A DNA stretch of 13,626 nucleotides, taken from the NCBI GenBank assembly GCA_964551645.1, contig CAZKDV010000066.1, forward strand, positions 1 through 13,626. Reading direction: 5' to 3'. Position numbers and translations under genes: made by a program. The notes under the pieces are model-generated. The model saw only the letters and a list, made by a program, of their open reading frames with translations, made no database searches and had not been told where the DNA came from. Shown piece by piece: positions 1-7,659 of this stretch. Positions within the stretch are counted from its first letter, which is position 1, and the number at the start of each line of letters is the position of its first letter. The DNA comes from CAZKDV01 sp964551645. Its GTDB lineage: Bacteria; Bacteroidota; Bacteroidia; Bacteroidales; DTU049.

Positions 1-1668
1 ATGTTTTTTATTTCACATTATTGGTTTTTTAAATTTCTTCCGCTAACTTATGCAAACATTGATACATTTCAATATTTGTCATTGCAAAAATTATGGAATA
101 TGGGTATGCCAATTAAAGTTGGGTATCCTAGTTATGGTTATATTTTATTTTTGCATCTAATTTCATTTCTGCATAACTCTTTGTTTGCAGTATCCTTACT
201 ACAGTCCTTGCTTTGTTTCTTATCGCTTATTCTTTTATTATATGCTATTTATCAATATATTGACAAAACATTCATTATTTGGACAGCTATTGCATTAGGT
301 GCATTTATTGCTGCATCTGCTACTGTATTTTTTAATACTTCTGTATTTCCTGATTCTTTATTGAGTTCCTTATATATTTTATTTTCTGCAAGTGTGATTT
401 TTATGCTGAAATCTAAAAAAAGTATTTTGTGGACTATTATTACTGCATTTATTATTACATTTTCAATATTTATAAGAGCTTCATCTCTGTTTTTCTTGCC
501 TTTATCTATTGCAATAATTGTTTTTTTACTTATTATTAAACTTAAAAGAAATGCTGTGGTTTTTGCAGTTTCTTTGAGTGCCTTTTTACTGATTATAGTT
601 TCTCATAATTATTTCAATCCTTTATATAAATCTTATGGAATAATTGAACGATCAATAGATGCAGTAAGACCTTACTTTTATGAAGAATATTATGCCTTAA
701 ACACTGATATTGAACTTGACGAACAGAACAAAAATGATGCGAATAAAATAATATCTTCAATGATTGATATTATGCCGACAGATAATTTACTGTACAAAAC
801 TAAAAATGCCAATTCGTGGAAAGAAACATATAGTGCCAGAAATTCTACCTTAAGGGGAGTTGTCTTTAAATATAATGAAGATAATAATCTACAAGTATTT
901 AAACATGATAAATCTTATTTGTTTACTGTTGATTCTGTAATTACTGATAATAATATGTTAAACTATACTCAATTATCAGATAGTTTATTAGATATAATCA
1001 AACATTCCGAATTTTTGTATAAAACCATAGAGCATAATCTATATTGGAAAACTGTATTGTTTAGAAAGTTTTATGCTTTTTTTTATGATAAGACAGCAAC
1101 AGAACTTAGCCCATTGCAATATGGAAATATTCGGTGGAGATTTGATGTGTACAATGAATTAGATAAAATCAATGCGACATCTATTTATACAAGAATTTAT
1201 GCTAAATATCATAATAATCCTGAACTTGTTGATGTATTGATGCAACATTCTTTAAAAGAGTTTTATAAAATGTATGAAAAAAATACATTTGATTTTGATA
1301 ATCATTATTCTGCTATGCAGGCTAATTTGTTTTTCAAAATATATGATGTTTATATGTTGAAAATACATAATAAAATATTTCAGTCGCCCATGCTTGTTAT
1401 TATTTTTGCGATTACATTGATTGCTTCTTTGTTTTTTATGTTGTTTAGAAATATTAAAAGCAAAAATGCTTTTATCATATTGGCAATCTGTGCAATACTT
1501 GTAGCTTTGTCTGTGATACATTCAATTCATTATGTTAGTTTCCGCTATGCTTATTCTTCTATGTTTGTTTATTTTGTAATGCTTGGCATTTTTCCATTTT
1601 GCTTGCAACAAGCATATTTAATAATTAAGAAAATGAATGACAAACATAAAAATTTAAAAAAATATTAA
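1..1668 (+). CDS. Polytopic membrane protein, GT-C glycosyltransferase-like (5' end probably missing)
   Basis: The 555-residue reading frame is open from the first base, and the ATG there is only the window edge, so the true N-terminus probably lies upstream. About six hydrophobic segments lie between residues 60 and 205 (roughly 61-87, 90-111, 118-135, 142-158, 163-181, 185-205). A soluble region of about 250 residues follows, then three more segments near 463-482, 489-509 and 515-543. An acidic residue in the first loop (ANIDTFQY, D21) and a second one in FPDSLL recall GT-C enzymes of the GT39/PMT/ArnT type, which move sugars from polyprenyl-phosphate carriers outside the membrane. That family assignment is inferred from topology and context; no diagnostic motif is certain. 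It could instead be an uncharacterised polymerase or membrane protein. The family 2 glycosyltransferase gene begins 16 bp downstream, so co-transcription is likely. Confidence 0.6.
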   Translation: MFFISHYWFFKFLPLTYANIDTFQYLSLQKLWNMGMPIKVGYPSYGYILFLHLISFLHNSLFAVSLLQSLLCFLSLILLLYAIYQYIDKTFIIWTAIALGAFIAASATVFFNTSVFPDSLLSSLYILFSASVIFMLKSKKSILWTIITAFIITFSIFIRASSLFFLPLSIAIIVFLLIIKLKRNAVVFAVSLSAFLLIIVSHNYFNPLYKSYGIIERSIDAVRPYFYEEYYALNTDIELDEQNKNDANKIISSMIDIMPTDNLLYKTKNANSWKETYSARNSTLRGVVFKYNEDNNLQVFKHDKSYLFTVDSVITDNNMLNYTQLSDSLLDIIKHSEFLYKTIEHNLYWKTVLFRKFYAFFYDKTATELSPLQYGNIRWRFDVYNELDKINATSIYTRIYAKYHNNPELVDVLMQHSLKEFYKMYEKNTFDFDNHYSAMQANLFFKIYDVYMLKIHNKIFQSPMLVIIFAITLIASLFFMLFRNIKSKNAFIILAICAILVALSVIHSIHYVSFRYAYSSMFVYFVMLGIFPFCLQQAYLIIKKMNDKHKNLKKY

Positions 1669-1684
1669 ATAAAAAAAACTTAGT

Positions 1685-2628
1685 ATGTTAAATAATAAAA
1701 CTGTTGCTGTGGTTGTTCCGGCTTACAATGAGGAAACTCAAATAGGAATGGTTATTGAAACTATGCCCGATTTTGTTGATAGAATTATTGTAGTAAATGA
1801 TTGCTCTACAGACAAAACAGCTGAAGTTGTAAAATCTTATTGGAATGAGCGGTATAATAAAGGAATAACACTAACTGATGAAACCGAAAAAGTTATTGAA
1901 GGTCGTTTTCAACGAGCTAATCGTGCTTTACAAAATTCGATGAAATTAGAATTGCAAAAGTTTTTAACTTCCGAAGTAGTTAATTNNNNNNNNNNNNNNN
2001 NNNNNNNNNNNNNNNNNNNNNNNNNNNNNNNNNNNNNNNNNNNNNNNNNNNNNNNNNNNNNNNNNNNNNNNNNNNNNNNNNNNNNGGAAATTCGGTATTG
2101 TCTATTTTAACTAAGTTAGCTTCTGGTTATTGGCATGTTTCTGATACTCAAACAGGATATACGGCTATTTCAAGAAAAGCTTTAAACTCAATACCATTGT
2201 ATAAAATATATAAAAGATACGGAATGCCAAATGATATGTTGGTAAAGTTAAATATTGCAATGTGTACAATTAAAGAAGTTGAAATTAAACCAATATATGA
2301 TATTGGCGAAAAATCAAAAATGAAAATAGGCAAAGTTATTCCACGAATATCTTGGCTTTTGATTAAGTCCTTTTTCAAAAGATTATGGATTAAATATTTG
2401 TTTAGAGATTTTCATCCTCTTTTTCTGCTCTATCATTTTTCTTTTATTTTGTTTTTTATTTCTTTGCCCTTTTTGATTAAAATAATAAATCATGCTTTTT
2501 TTCTGCATACTTCTGCAAATCCGGTTACGGTTTTAGCATTTATTTTTCTAAGCATTAGTTCTTTTCAGTCGTTTTTATTTGCTATGTGGATGGATATTCA
2601 GGATAATGAGAGATTGTATAAAAGTTAA
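1685..2628 (+). CDS. Family 2 glycosyltransferase, DPM/GtrB-like, interrupted by an assembly gap
   Basis: Two parts of one gene lie on either side of 100 Ns. The N-terminal part (1685-1985, about 100 residues) has the GT2 nucleotide-binding start VAVVVPAYNEE and IIVVNDCSTDKTAEVV. The C-terminal part (from 2086) starts GNSVLS and continues with the conserved LASGYWHVSDTQTGYTAIS acceptor region, then two membrane segments near the C-terminus. The catalytic DxD-type acidic motif is not visible and must lie in the gap. The two parts are in different frames only because the placeholder length is not the true gap length. Related enzymes transfer a sugar from a nucleotide donor to a polyprenyl phosphate at the inner membrane. 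The missing piece is probably about 80-90 codons, judged from memory of family layout. The gene sits between the GT-C-like gene and the DUF354 gene, in a surface-glycan context. Confidence 0.85.
1986..2085. other. Assembly gap of exactly 100 N
   Basis: This is a run of 100 undetermined bases. A round 100 is the usual placeholder for a scaffold join of unknown size. For the flanking glycosyltransferase halves to share a frame, the real gap must be 2 modulo 3 in length, which 100 is not. It should therefore be read as an artefact and not as a frameshift. Confidence 0.98.
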
Positions 2629-2652
2629 TATGATAACTAACTTTATTTTACT

Positions 2653-3678
2653 ATGAAAAAAATATTATTTGATATTAATCACCCTGCTCATGTTCATTTT
2701 TTTAAAAATGCAATGAATGAATTAAAAAATAAAGGACATGAAGTTTTTGTAACTTCTACAACTAAGGATATAAATGAATTATTGATGAATGAGTATGGCA
2801 TTGAATATATCAATATTGGGCATTATCGTTCAGGACTTGCGACAAAAAGTATTGATTTTATTATTGTTGCTTTTCGCTTTATTTCTGTTGTCAGAAAAAT
2901 TAAACCTGATTATATTTTGAGTATATCTTCTGCAAGACCTTTTGGCTCTATTTTTACCAAAGCCAAAACATATATTTTTACAGATACCGAGCCTGCAAGT
3001 GAGCAGATTGCGTTGTTTAAGCCTTTTGCAACAAAAATATTTACTCCTGCTTGTTTCACTAAGGATTTAGGCAAAAAGCAAGTTAGATATAACGGTTATC
3101 ACGAGTTGGCACATTTGCATTCAAATTGGTTTAAGCCAAACCCTGAAGTATTATCTGAAATTGGATTAAGTGAAAATGATAAATTTTTTATTTTGCGTTT
3201 TGTATCTTGGGATGCCACGCATGATATTGGGCATAAAGGAATATCATTAGAAAATAAGAGAAAACTAATAGATATACTTAAAAATCATGGAAAGGTGATA
3301 ATAACTTCTGAAAAAACACTTGACGAAGAATTTGAAAAATATAAAATGTCTATTTGTCCAACTAAAATGCATGATTTGATGTACTATGCTACTTTGTATG
3401 TCGGAGAAAGTGGAACTATGGCTTCTGAGTGTGCTGTGATTGGCACTCCTGCTGTATTAATTAATCCTTTAGAAATGGGGTATTTTTCTGAACATGAAAG
3501 AAACAGACTAATACACAGACTAAGAAAAGAGGATGATTTAGTTAAACTAGCTCAAGAATTAATTGATAATAATAAGTTAGATAAGAATGTAGCAAGAAAT
3601 TTGGCTAAAGAAAAACTTGCTGATAAGATTGATGTTACACAATATATAGTCAATTTGATTGAAGATATAAATGAATGA
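2653..3678 (+). CDS. DUF354 family protein (GT-B-like fold)
   Basis: A 341-residue soluble protein. It opens with KILFDINHPAHVHFFKNAM, the hallmark N-terminus of the DUF354 family, followed by GHEVFVTS. The C-terminal half has YVGESGTMASECAVIGTPAVLIN, the donor-site-like loop seen in MurG/UDP-GlcNAc 2-epimerase-type GT-B folds, around residues 250-273. The length is normal for the family. DUF354 proteins occur in bacterial and archaeal surface-polysaccharide clusters and are thought to be glycosyltransferases or nucleotide-sugar enzymes, but their reaction is not established. The gene starts 24 bp after the glycosyltransferase stop and is the last gene before a hairpin terminator, so it looks like the end of the operon. 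Confidence 0.85.
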   Translation: MKKILFDINHPAHVHFFKNAMNELKNKGHEVFVTSTTKDINELLMNEYGIEYINIGHYRSGLATKSIDFIIVAFRFISVVRKIKPDYILSISSARPFGSIFTKAKTYIFTDTEPASEQIALFKPFATKIFTPACFTKDLGKKQVRYNGYHELAHLHSNWFKPNPEVLSEIGLSENDKFFILRFVSWDATHDIGHKGISLENKRKLIDILKNHGKVIITSEKTLDEEFEKYKMSICPTKMHDLMYYATLYVGESGTMASECAVIGTPAVLINPLEMGYFSEHERNRLIHRLRKEDDLVKLAQELIDNNKLDKNVARNLAKEKLADKIDVTQYIVNLIEDINE

Positions 3679-3755
3679 TTGTGAGGAGATTTTAGTGCTT
3701 TTGTTCTATATGAAAAAAAACAACTTAAAAGCAATTTTCTATTTTTTGTTAAACA

Positions 3756-3786
3756 AAAAAAGCAGTAAGTTACTTACTGCTTTTTT
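3756..3786. terminator. Bidirectional intrinsic terminator
   Basis: An AGCAGTAAG / CTTACTGCT stem with a TTA loop (3761-3781) is extended by five A-T pairs, giving a T-run after the stem on both strands. It lies between the convergent DUF354 gene (+, ends 3678) and FISUMP gene (-, ends 3814), so it probably terminates both transcripts. Confidence 0.9.
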
Positions 3787-3813
3787 AATTAAATATCAAA
3801 AATTAACTTATTC

Positions 3814-4959
3814 TTAATCTCTTATACAACGCACACTTGCTGTTGCATTTCCTGAGTGCATATTATTTTTATTAATGCGTCCTTCAGAAGAACCAAGTTG
3901 TCTATAAGTAACATTATTTCCGGTTGTTATAGTTGATGTCCAATAAAATGCACTTGTTCCTTTTCCGGAAAATACTCCAGCACTTGTGTTATTACCACCT
4001 GGTACTAAACCTAAATTTTTTGTATTAGTTCCGTCCCAGTTTGTATTGCTTTTCATTTGTGTTGATTGGTCTGTTCCTCTCCAACCACTTGCATCAGCTT
4101 GAGCTTGTGTCATTCCAAAGCACATTTCTAATAATTTCCAGTCATTGTCGGTTGGAACTCTCCAACCATTTGGACAAATATTTTCAGAGTATAGATGTGT
4201 ACCATAATATAATCTTCCATATATTAGATAATTAGCTACACTATCATTATTATAGTAAAATGTGTTGCCTGTTTTAGGTTTATAGTTTAGATTTTCTTTC
4301 ATCCACCATTGGTTACATATTTTGATTATGTCGTATGTTTTTCCATCTCTGTCATCTTTAAGTGTTTGTGCTGCATTTTTAAGCTCTTCAAGATCATCTT
4401 CAATTTGTTGCAATCTGCTGTCTAGATATTGTTTGTTTACAACATCTTTGGCTTCACTTGGGTCGTTTACTCCTGAAATAACTCTATCCATAGCATCAAG
4501 ATATTCAATTTCGCCCAATGTGCTTATACTTGTGCCACCGCCATTGATAACATCTTTAGCCAATAGAGCATAAGGAACTGACAATAGTTGAGACGAAGTA
4601 GTGATAGTATAATTGTTGCCTCCTGCGGGGTCAATTTCAATTTGCACATAACGCTGTCCCATACTCCAATCAATATTACCCAGATCTCCTAAGCCATCTG
4701 GCAATCCACCACCTATTTCAAAACTTACTAATCCATTTTCATTAGTTGTAGCTGTATGTGTTTCAGAATAAACTGAAAGTCCTTTTTCAGAAACAATGCT
4801 AACTTTAACCCCTATTGTTTGGTTGGTCAATAGTTTACCGTCAGGGTCTCTTAAAATTGATTGATATGAAAATTTGTCTGGAATTTGTGCAAATGCTGTT
4901 ATAAACAGAAATAAATTTGCTAAAACGCTAACTGTTAAGATTTTAATTGCTTTTTTCAT
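3814..4959 (-). CDS. Secreted FISUMP-domain protein with tail-fibre-like neck
   Basis: A 381-residue exported protein. It has a signal peptide at residues 1-24 (KK..., a hydrophobic core, cleavage after AFA) and a beta-rich N-terminal domain at about 26-135 (DKFSYQSILRDPDGKLL ... SVPYALLAKDV), a module common at the start of Bacteroidota surface proteins. A neck at about 160-200 follows: DPSEAKDVVNKQYLD resembles trimeric phage tail-fibre collars and leads into a short coiled coil. The C-terminal FISUMP domain covers about 204-381, with DGKTYDIIKICNQWWMKENL, CPNGWRVPTDNDW, FYWTST and the closing SVRCIRD. FISUMP domains (first seen as Fibrobacter succinogenes major paralogous proteins) are extracellular; their function is unknown and may be binding or adhesion. 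No T9SS sorting domain is visible. It lies 24 bp downstream of the T9SS-protein gene on the same strand and is probably co-transcribed with it. Confidence 0.88.
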   Translation of the reverse strand: MKKAIKILTVSVLANLFLFITAFAQIPDKFSYQSILRDPDGKLLTNQTIGVKVSIVSEKGLSVYSETHTATTNENGLVSFEIGGGLPDGLGDLGNIDWSMGQRYVQIEIDPAGGNNYTITTSSQLLSVPYALLAKDVINGGGTSISTLGEIEYLDAMDRVISGVNDPSEAKDVVNKQYLDSRLQQIEDDLEELKNAAQTLKDDRDGKTYDIIKICNQWWMKENLNYKPKTGNTFYYNNDSVANYLIYGRLYYGTHLYSENICPNGWRVPTDNDWKLLEMCFGMTQAQADASGWRGTDQSTQMKSNTNWDGTNTKNLGLVPGGNNTSAGVFSGKGTSAFYWTSTITTGNNVTYRQLGSSEGRINKNNMHSGNATASVRCIRD

Positions 4960-4983
4960 AATTATATTTATTTAGTTGGTTTT

Positions 4984-5472
4984 TTATTTTTTTATTATTT
5001 TAAATGATTTAATTTCTTGTTGTTTGTTTGTTATGCTAATAAAGTAAATAGCCGAAGGAAGCTCCTTCATGGATATTTGTGTTTCTGTATCACTAATTTT
5101 ATTGCTATTCAGCAGTTTGCCCGATTGATTGTATAAATGATATTGAAGATTGTCAATAGGATATTCTTCAATTCTTAAATACAAATAATCACTTGAAGGA
5201 TTTGGATATGCCAAAGCAGTAAGTGATATGGCAGTTTCTTCAATATTCACATTTGGAATAAAAAGTTCCCAAGGTAGTTGTACACCTTCGATAATAAAAC
5301 CGTATTCGGAATCATAAGCAGAATACACCAACTGTCCGATAGAATAGGAAACCGAACCATTAGCGTCTGTAAAACTAGCGCCCGCACTCGAAACAGTTTG
5401 TTGTGCTTCTGCAACATACAATCCCAAGGCAAACATGAGCGATAGAGAGATAAGTAAATGTTTCTTTTTCAT
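4984..5472 (-). CDS. Small secreted protein with T9SS type A sorting domain
   Basis: A 162-residue protein. The ATG at 5472 was chosen over longer upstream frames because it begins a clean signal peptide (MKKKHLLISLSLMFALGLYV, cleavage near AEA-Q) and a promoter box sits just upstream. Residues 25-70 form a module with GSVSYSIGQLVY and EGVQLPWEL, seen in many small Bacteroidota secreted proteins. From about residue 85 a Por-secretion C-terminal sorting domain follows, with AYPNPSSDYLYLRI, LYNQSGKLL, LPSAIYFISI and the closing KSFKIIKK. This domain directs export through the type IX system and attachment at the cell surface. The mature protein is almost only module plus sorting signal, so its own role is unclear. 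It is the first gene of a two-gene operon with the FISUMP gene. Confidence 0.88.
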   Translation of the reverse strand: MKKKHLLISLSLMFALGLYVAEAQQTVSSAGASFTDANGSVSYSIGQLVYSAYDSEYGFIIEGVQLPWELFIPNVNIEETAISLTALAYPNPSSDYLYLRIEEYPIDNLQYHLYNQSGKLLNSNKISDTETQISMKELPSAIYFISITNKQQEIKSFKIIKK

Positions 5473-5494
5473 AATAATAACTATTTTGTTTTTG

Positions 5495-5527
5495 CAAATG
5501 TAATAAAAAAAAATTAGTGAATGCAAA
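5495..5527 (-). promoter_or_regulatory. Bacteroidota-type promoter for the secreted-protein operon
   Basis: Read on the minus strand, there is TTTG (5524-5527), a 21-bp T-rich spacer, then TACATTTG (5495-5502), a full match to the Bacteroidota -7 consensus TAnnTTTG. The box ends 22 bp before the start codon at 5472. Confidence 0.7.
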
Positions 5528-5651
5528 ATTTTCTTATTAAATTTAAAATTTCGTCTTCGCTTGAGCTTCAATCTTAAAATCACCACCCTCACCAAGCGAT
5601 TCCTTACCTGTTCATAGCAATAAGTTTAAATTATTAAAATTTGATGAATAT

Positions 5652-5780
5652 CCGAATTTCTTCGGGAAATTGAACAATTTTTTCATTTGCTTTTCAAATG
5701 CACCATAGCTTGTTTTAATCTTTTTTTGCAATAAACAATGCAATAAATAATTGATAATTATTGTAATTTTGGCAAAAAAT
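5652..5780 (+). repeat. Direct repeat copy 1 (129 bp), hairpin-rich
   Basis: This is nearly identical to 6203-6319 apart from a few substitutions and a 12-bp insertion (a tandem GCAATAAAYAAT). It contains a CCGAA/TTCGG hairpin (5652-5665), a CATTTG/CAAATG hairpin, a T-run and a promoter-like TAATTTTG box (5764-5771), and it ends on the start codon of the DUF1016-like gene. It occupies most of the roughly 300-bp gap between the T9SS-protein gene and that gene; I see no gene in the rest of the gap. Its 5' end could encode EFLREIEQFF, the same tail as the DUF1016-like gene, so it may be the remnant 3' end of an earlier copy. Confidence 0.9.
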
Positions 5781-6043
5781 GAATTTTGAGAAGTTAGTTT
5801 TACGCATACAGCAAACAAGCGATTTTTTACAGCAAAGTACTGTAAAAGCTGTAAACACGCATCTAACTTTGAGAAATTGGTTGACGGGCTTTTACATTGT
5901 AGAATTTGAACAAAATGGTAGCGACAGAGCCGAATATGGTGCTAAATTGCTTGAAAACATTGCTGAAAATATAGGCATTAAGGGACTTACAGCACCAGAA
6001 TTATCTCGTTGCCGGCAGTTTTACAATACTTATCCGCAAATTT

Positions 6044-6060
6044 TTGGGTTGATAACCCAA
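6044..6060. repeat. Palindrome inside the DUF1016-like gene (short form)
   Basis: A TTGGGTT / AACCCAA stem of 7 bp with a 3-nt GAT loop. Together with the following GAATT it matches 6119-6140 except for three bases, all in the loop region, and it is in frame with the coding sequence. Confidence 0.9.
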
Positions 6061-6112
6061 GAATTTAAAAATATGTTTCCTGCTAACTTTTTACCCGAAA
6101 ATATCGAAAAAT

Positions 6113-6141
6113 CAATTCTTGGGTCGGCAACCCAAGAATTG
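6113..6141. repeat. Perfect 12-bp-stem palindrome inside the DUF1016-like gene
   Basis: The arms CAATTCTTGGGT and ACCCAAGAATTG pair perfectly over 12 bp around a 5-nt CGGCA loop. It shares its core with the palindrome at 6044. No T-run follows, so it is not a typical terminator; it looks like a small palindromic element read through in frame. Confidence 0.92.
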
Positions 6142-6202
6142 CAAAATGAAGACATAAAATACATTTCAACCATTTTTCAATCCATTTCTTACACGCATTT
6201 TA

Positions 6203-6319
6203 CCGAATTTCTTCGGGAAGTTGAACAATTTTTTCATTTGCTTTGCAAATGCACCATAGCTTATTTTAATCTTTTTTTGCCATAAACAATTGATAATTAT
6301 TGTAATTTTGGCAAAAAAT
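6203..6319 (+). repeat. Direct repeat copy 2 (117 bp), hairpin-rich
   Basis: This is the second copy of the 5652-5780 repeat, without the 12-bp insertion. It holds CCGAA/TTCGG (6203-6216), a perfect CATTTGC/GCAAATG hairpin with TTT loop (6234-6250), and an outer inverted repeat TTTTTTGCC (6273-6281) / GGCAAAAAA (6310-6318) enclosing ACAAT/ATTGT. It overlaps the 3' end of the DUF1016-like gene and stops just before the next start codon. Confidence 0.9.
6276..6310 (+). promoter_or_regulatory. Putative promoter within repeat copy 2
   Basis: TTTG (6276-6279), a 23-bp spacer and TAATTTTG (6303-6310) match the Bacteroidota -33/-7 pattern. The ATG of the CapK-like gene is only 9 bp past the box, which would leave almost no leader. 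The second box also forms the right arm of an inverted repeat, so this call is tentative. Confidence 0.45.
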
Positions 6320-7654
6320 ATGAAAAAACAATTATTTTTAATTCCTCATTTATTATTTGATAGTGATTTTTATGCACTTTATAAAAAAATGATAGAATCA
6401 CAATATTTGCCATACCAACAACTAAAAGAGCAACAAGATATTCAATTAACTAAACTTTTAAGGTACGCAAATGAAAATGTTAGTTACTATAATAACTTAT
6501 TTAAGAATTCAAATATAGATATATACAAGATAAATAGTATTGAGGAATTGACTCAAATACCAATTATTGATAAGACAATTATTTTAGCACAAAAAGATTT
6601 GTTTGTTTCAAATAATATAAAAAAAATAAAACATTATACAAATAATACAGGAGGGACAACAGGAACTCCTTTTAGATACTATGTTTCACATACTCATAGA
6701 TTAAGAGCTGCCACTATGCTGTATAGAGGTTGGTCGTTTGGAGGATACAATTTAGGCGATAAGCTTTTTTTTCTTGGCGGAGCTTCTTTGAATGCAGGGA
6801 GCAAATATGGTTGGCTTACAAAAATACACGAATTTACGAGAAATACTAGGTTCTTATCATCATTTGACATGAGCAATGAAAATCTTGAAAAATATATTGA
6901 CTACATTAATAAAGAAAGACCATTGTTTATTAGAGGATATCCTTCTGCAATTGGATATTTAGCCGATTTTATCATAGATAATTCAATTGCAATAAATACT
7001 GAGATAAAGGCTGTGTTTACAACATCTGAATTATTATTGCCCAATTATCGAACATCAATTGAAAAAGCATTTAATACTAAAGTGTTTGATGCTTATGGTT
7101 TGAATGATGGTGGTGTAACTACTTATGAGTGCGAAAAACATAATGGAATGCACATTGATACAGAAAATGCAATAATGGAGGTAGTTGACGAAAATGGAAT
7201 CCCAATTGAAAATGGGGTGGGCAGAGTGATTGCAACTAGTTTATATAATTTTGCCATGCCTTTTATTAGATATGATACCGGAGATTATGCTGAAATTACG
7301 ACTGATACTTGTACTTGTGGTAGGCAAACCAAATTGATTAAAAGAATAATTGGACGAAAGGTTGATATTTTAACCAAGCTTGATGGTTCGGCAATACATG
7401 GCTGGTTCTTTTTGTTTATATTTTGGCAACATGGAGAAGGATTTGCTCAATATCAAGTGGTGCAAGAAACAGAAAAAGATATAAGAATAAAATATGTAAA
7501 AAATCAATTGTTCAACAAAGATGTTTTAACGGCTATTACAAATATTGTAAAGAAAAATGTACCAGAATGGGTAGTGAAATTTGAGGAGGTGGAATTTATT
7601 GAAAAAACAAAAGGAGGGAAACAGCTTTTCATAATTAATAACTTAAAGAAGTGA
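6320..7654 (+). CDS. CapK/PaaK-like adenylate-forming enzyme (phenylacetate-CoA ligase family)
   Basis: 444 residues from the ATG at 6320, preferred over a non-ATG start 30 bp upstream that would lie inside the repeat. ANL-superfamily motifs are in order: the phosphate loop NNTGGTTGTP (108-117), FTTSELL (233-239), DAYGLNDGG (257-265), YDTGDYAE (318-325), KRIIGRKVDIL (341-351) and a C-terminal catalytic lysine in KTKGGKQ (K434). Cysteines and histidines at 271, 274, 331 and 333 (CEKH, CTCG) are likely zinc ligands, as in PaaK relatives. Such enzymes activate a carboxylic acid as acyl-AMP and pass it on; CapK-type members occur in capsule and polysaccharide clusters and probably supply an acyl group for sugar modification. 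The substrate is unknown. The stop overlaps a GTG that could start the next gene, so the two are translationally close. Confidence 0.87.
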   Translation: MKKQLFLIPHLLFDSDFYALYKKMIESQYLPYQQLKEQQDIQLTKLLRYANENVSYYNNLFKNSNIDIYKINSIEELTQIPIIDKTIILAQKDLFVSNNIKKIKHYTNNTGGTTGTPFRYYVSHTHRLRAATMLYRGWSFGGYNLGDKLFFLGGASLNAGSKYGWLTKIHEFTRNTRFLSSFDMSNENLEKYIDYINKERPLFIRGYPSAIGYLADFIIDNSIAINTEIKAVFTTSELLLPNYRTSIEKAFNTKVFDAYGLNDGGVTTYECEKHNGMHIDTENAIMEVVDENGIPIENGVGRVIATSLYNFAMPFIRYDTGDYAEITTDTCTCGRQTKLIKRIIGRKVDILTKLDGSAIHGWFFLFIFWQHGEGFAQYQVVQETEKDIRIKYVKNQLFNKDVLTAITNIVKKNVPEWVVKFEEVEFIEKTKGGKQLFIINNLKK

Positions 7655-7659
7655 AATTT

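Larger units (their letters stand above)
5779..6285 (+). pseudogene. Truncated DUF1016 N-terminal domain (YhcG-like), lacking the nuclease domain
   Basis: A 168-residue frame. Residues 28-90 carry the DUF1016 N-terminal signature: LRNWLTGFYIVEFEQNGSDR, AEYGAKLLENIAENI and LSRCRQFYNTYPQI. The second conserved block (ISYTHFTEFLR, 136-146) breaks off where family members continue with the DD..KR.FYE segment and a C-terminal PDDEXK nuclease domain. The tail from 147 comes from a hairpin-rich 117-bp repeat. Full-length YhcG-family proteins are about 330-380 residues and are restriction- or phage-defence-associated or mobile. Two related palindromes lie in frame in the linker (6044-6060, 6113-6141), giving GLITQEFKN and GSATQELQN. 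This is most likely a remnant; a short domain-only protein that still binds DNA or a partner cannot be excluded because the frame is intact. Confidence 0.75.

Noticed and set aside
3761..3781. The strong hairpin considered as a mobile palindromic element
   Set aside because: Its A-run/T-run flanks and its place between convergent genes fit a bidirectional terminator, and no second copy is visible in the window.
5473..5595. An upstream in-frame extension of the T9SS-sorted protein to a start near 5595
   Set aside because: It would place a basic stretch of about 41 residues before a clear signal peptide and would run through the promoter; the ATG at 5472 is far better.
5543..5610. A short minus-strand frame ending KIEAQAKTKF, richer in GC than its surroundings, upstream of the T9SS-protein promoter
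   Set aside because: It could be the 3' end of a lost gene, but it has about 21 codons between stops and I recognise no family; chance is as likely.
6234..6250. The CATTTGC/GCAAATG hairpin considered as the terminator of the DUF1016-like gene
   Set aside because: It is not followed by a T-run and lies before the stop codon at 6283; it also occurs in repeat copy 1.
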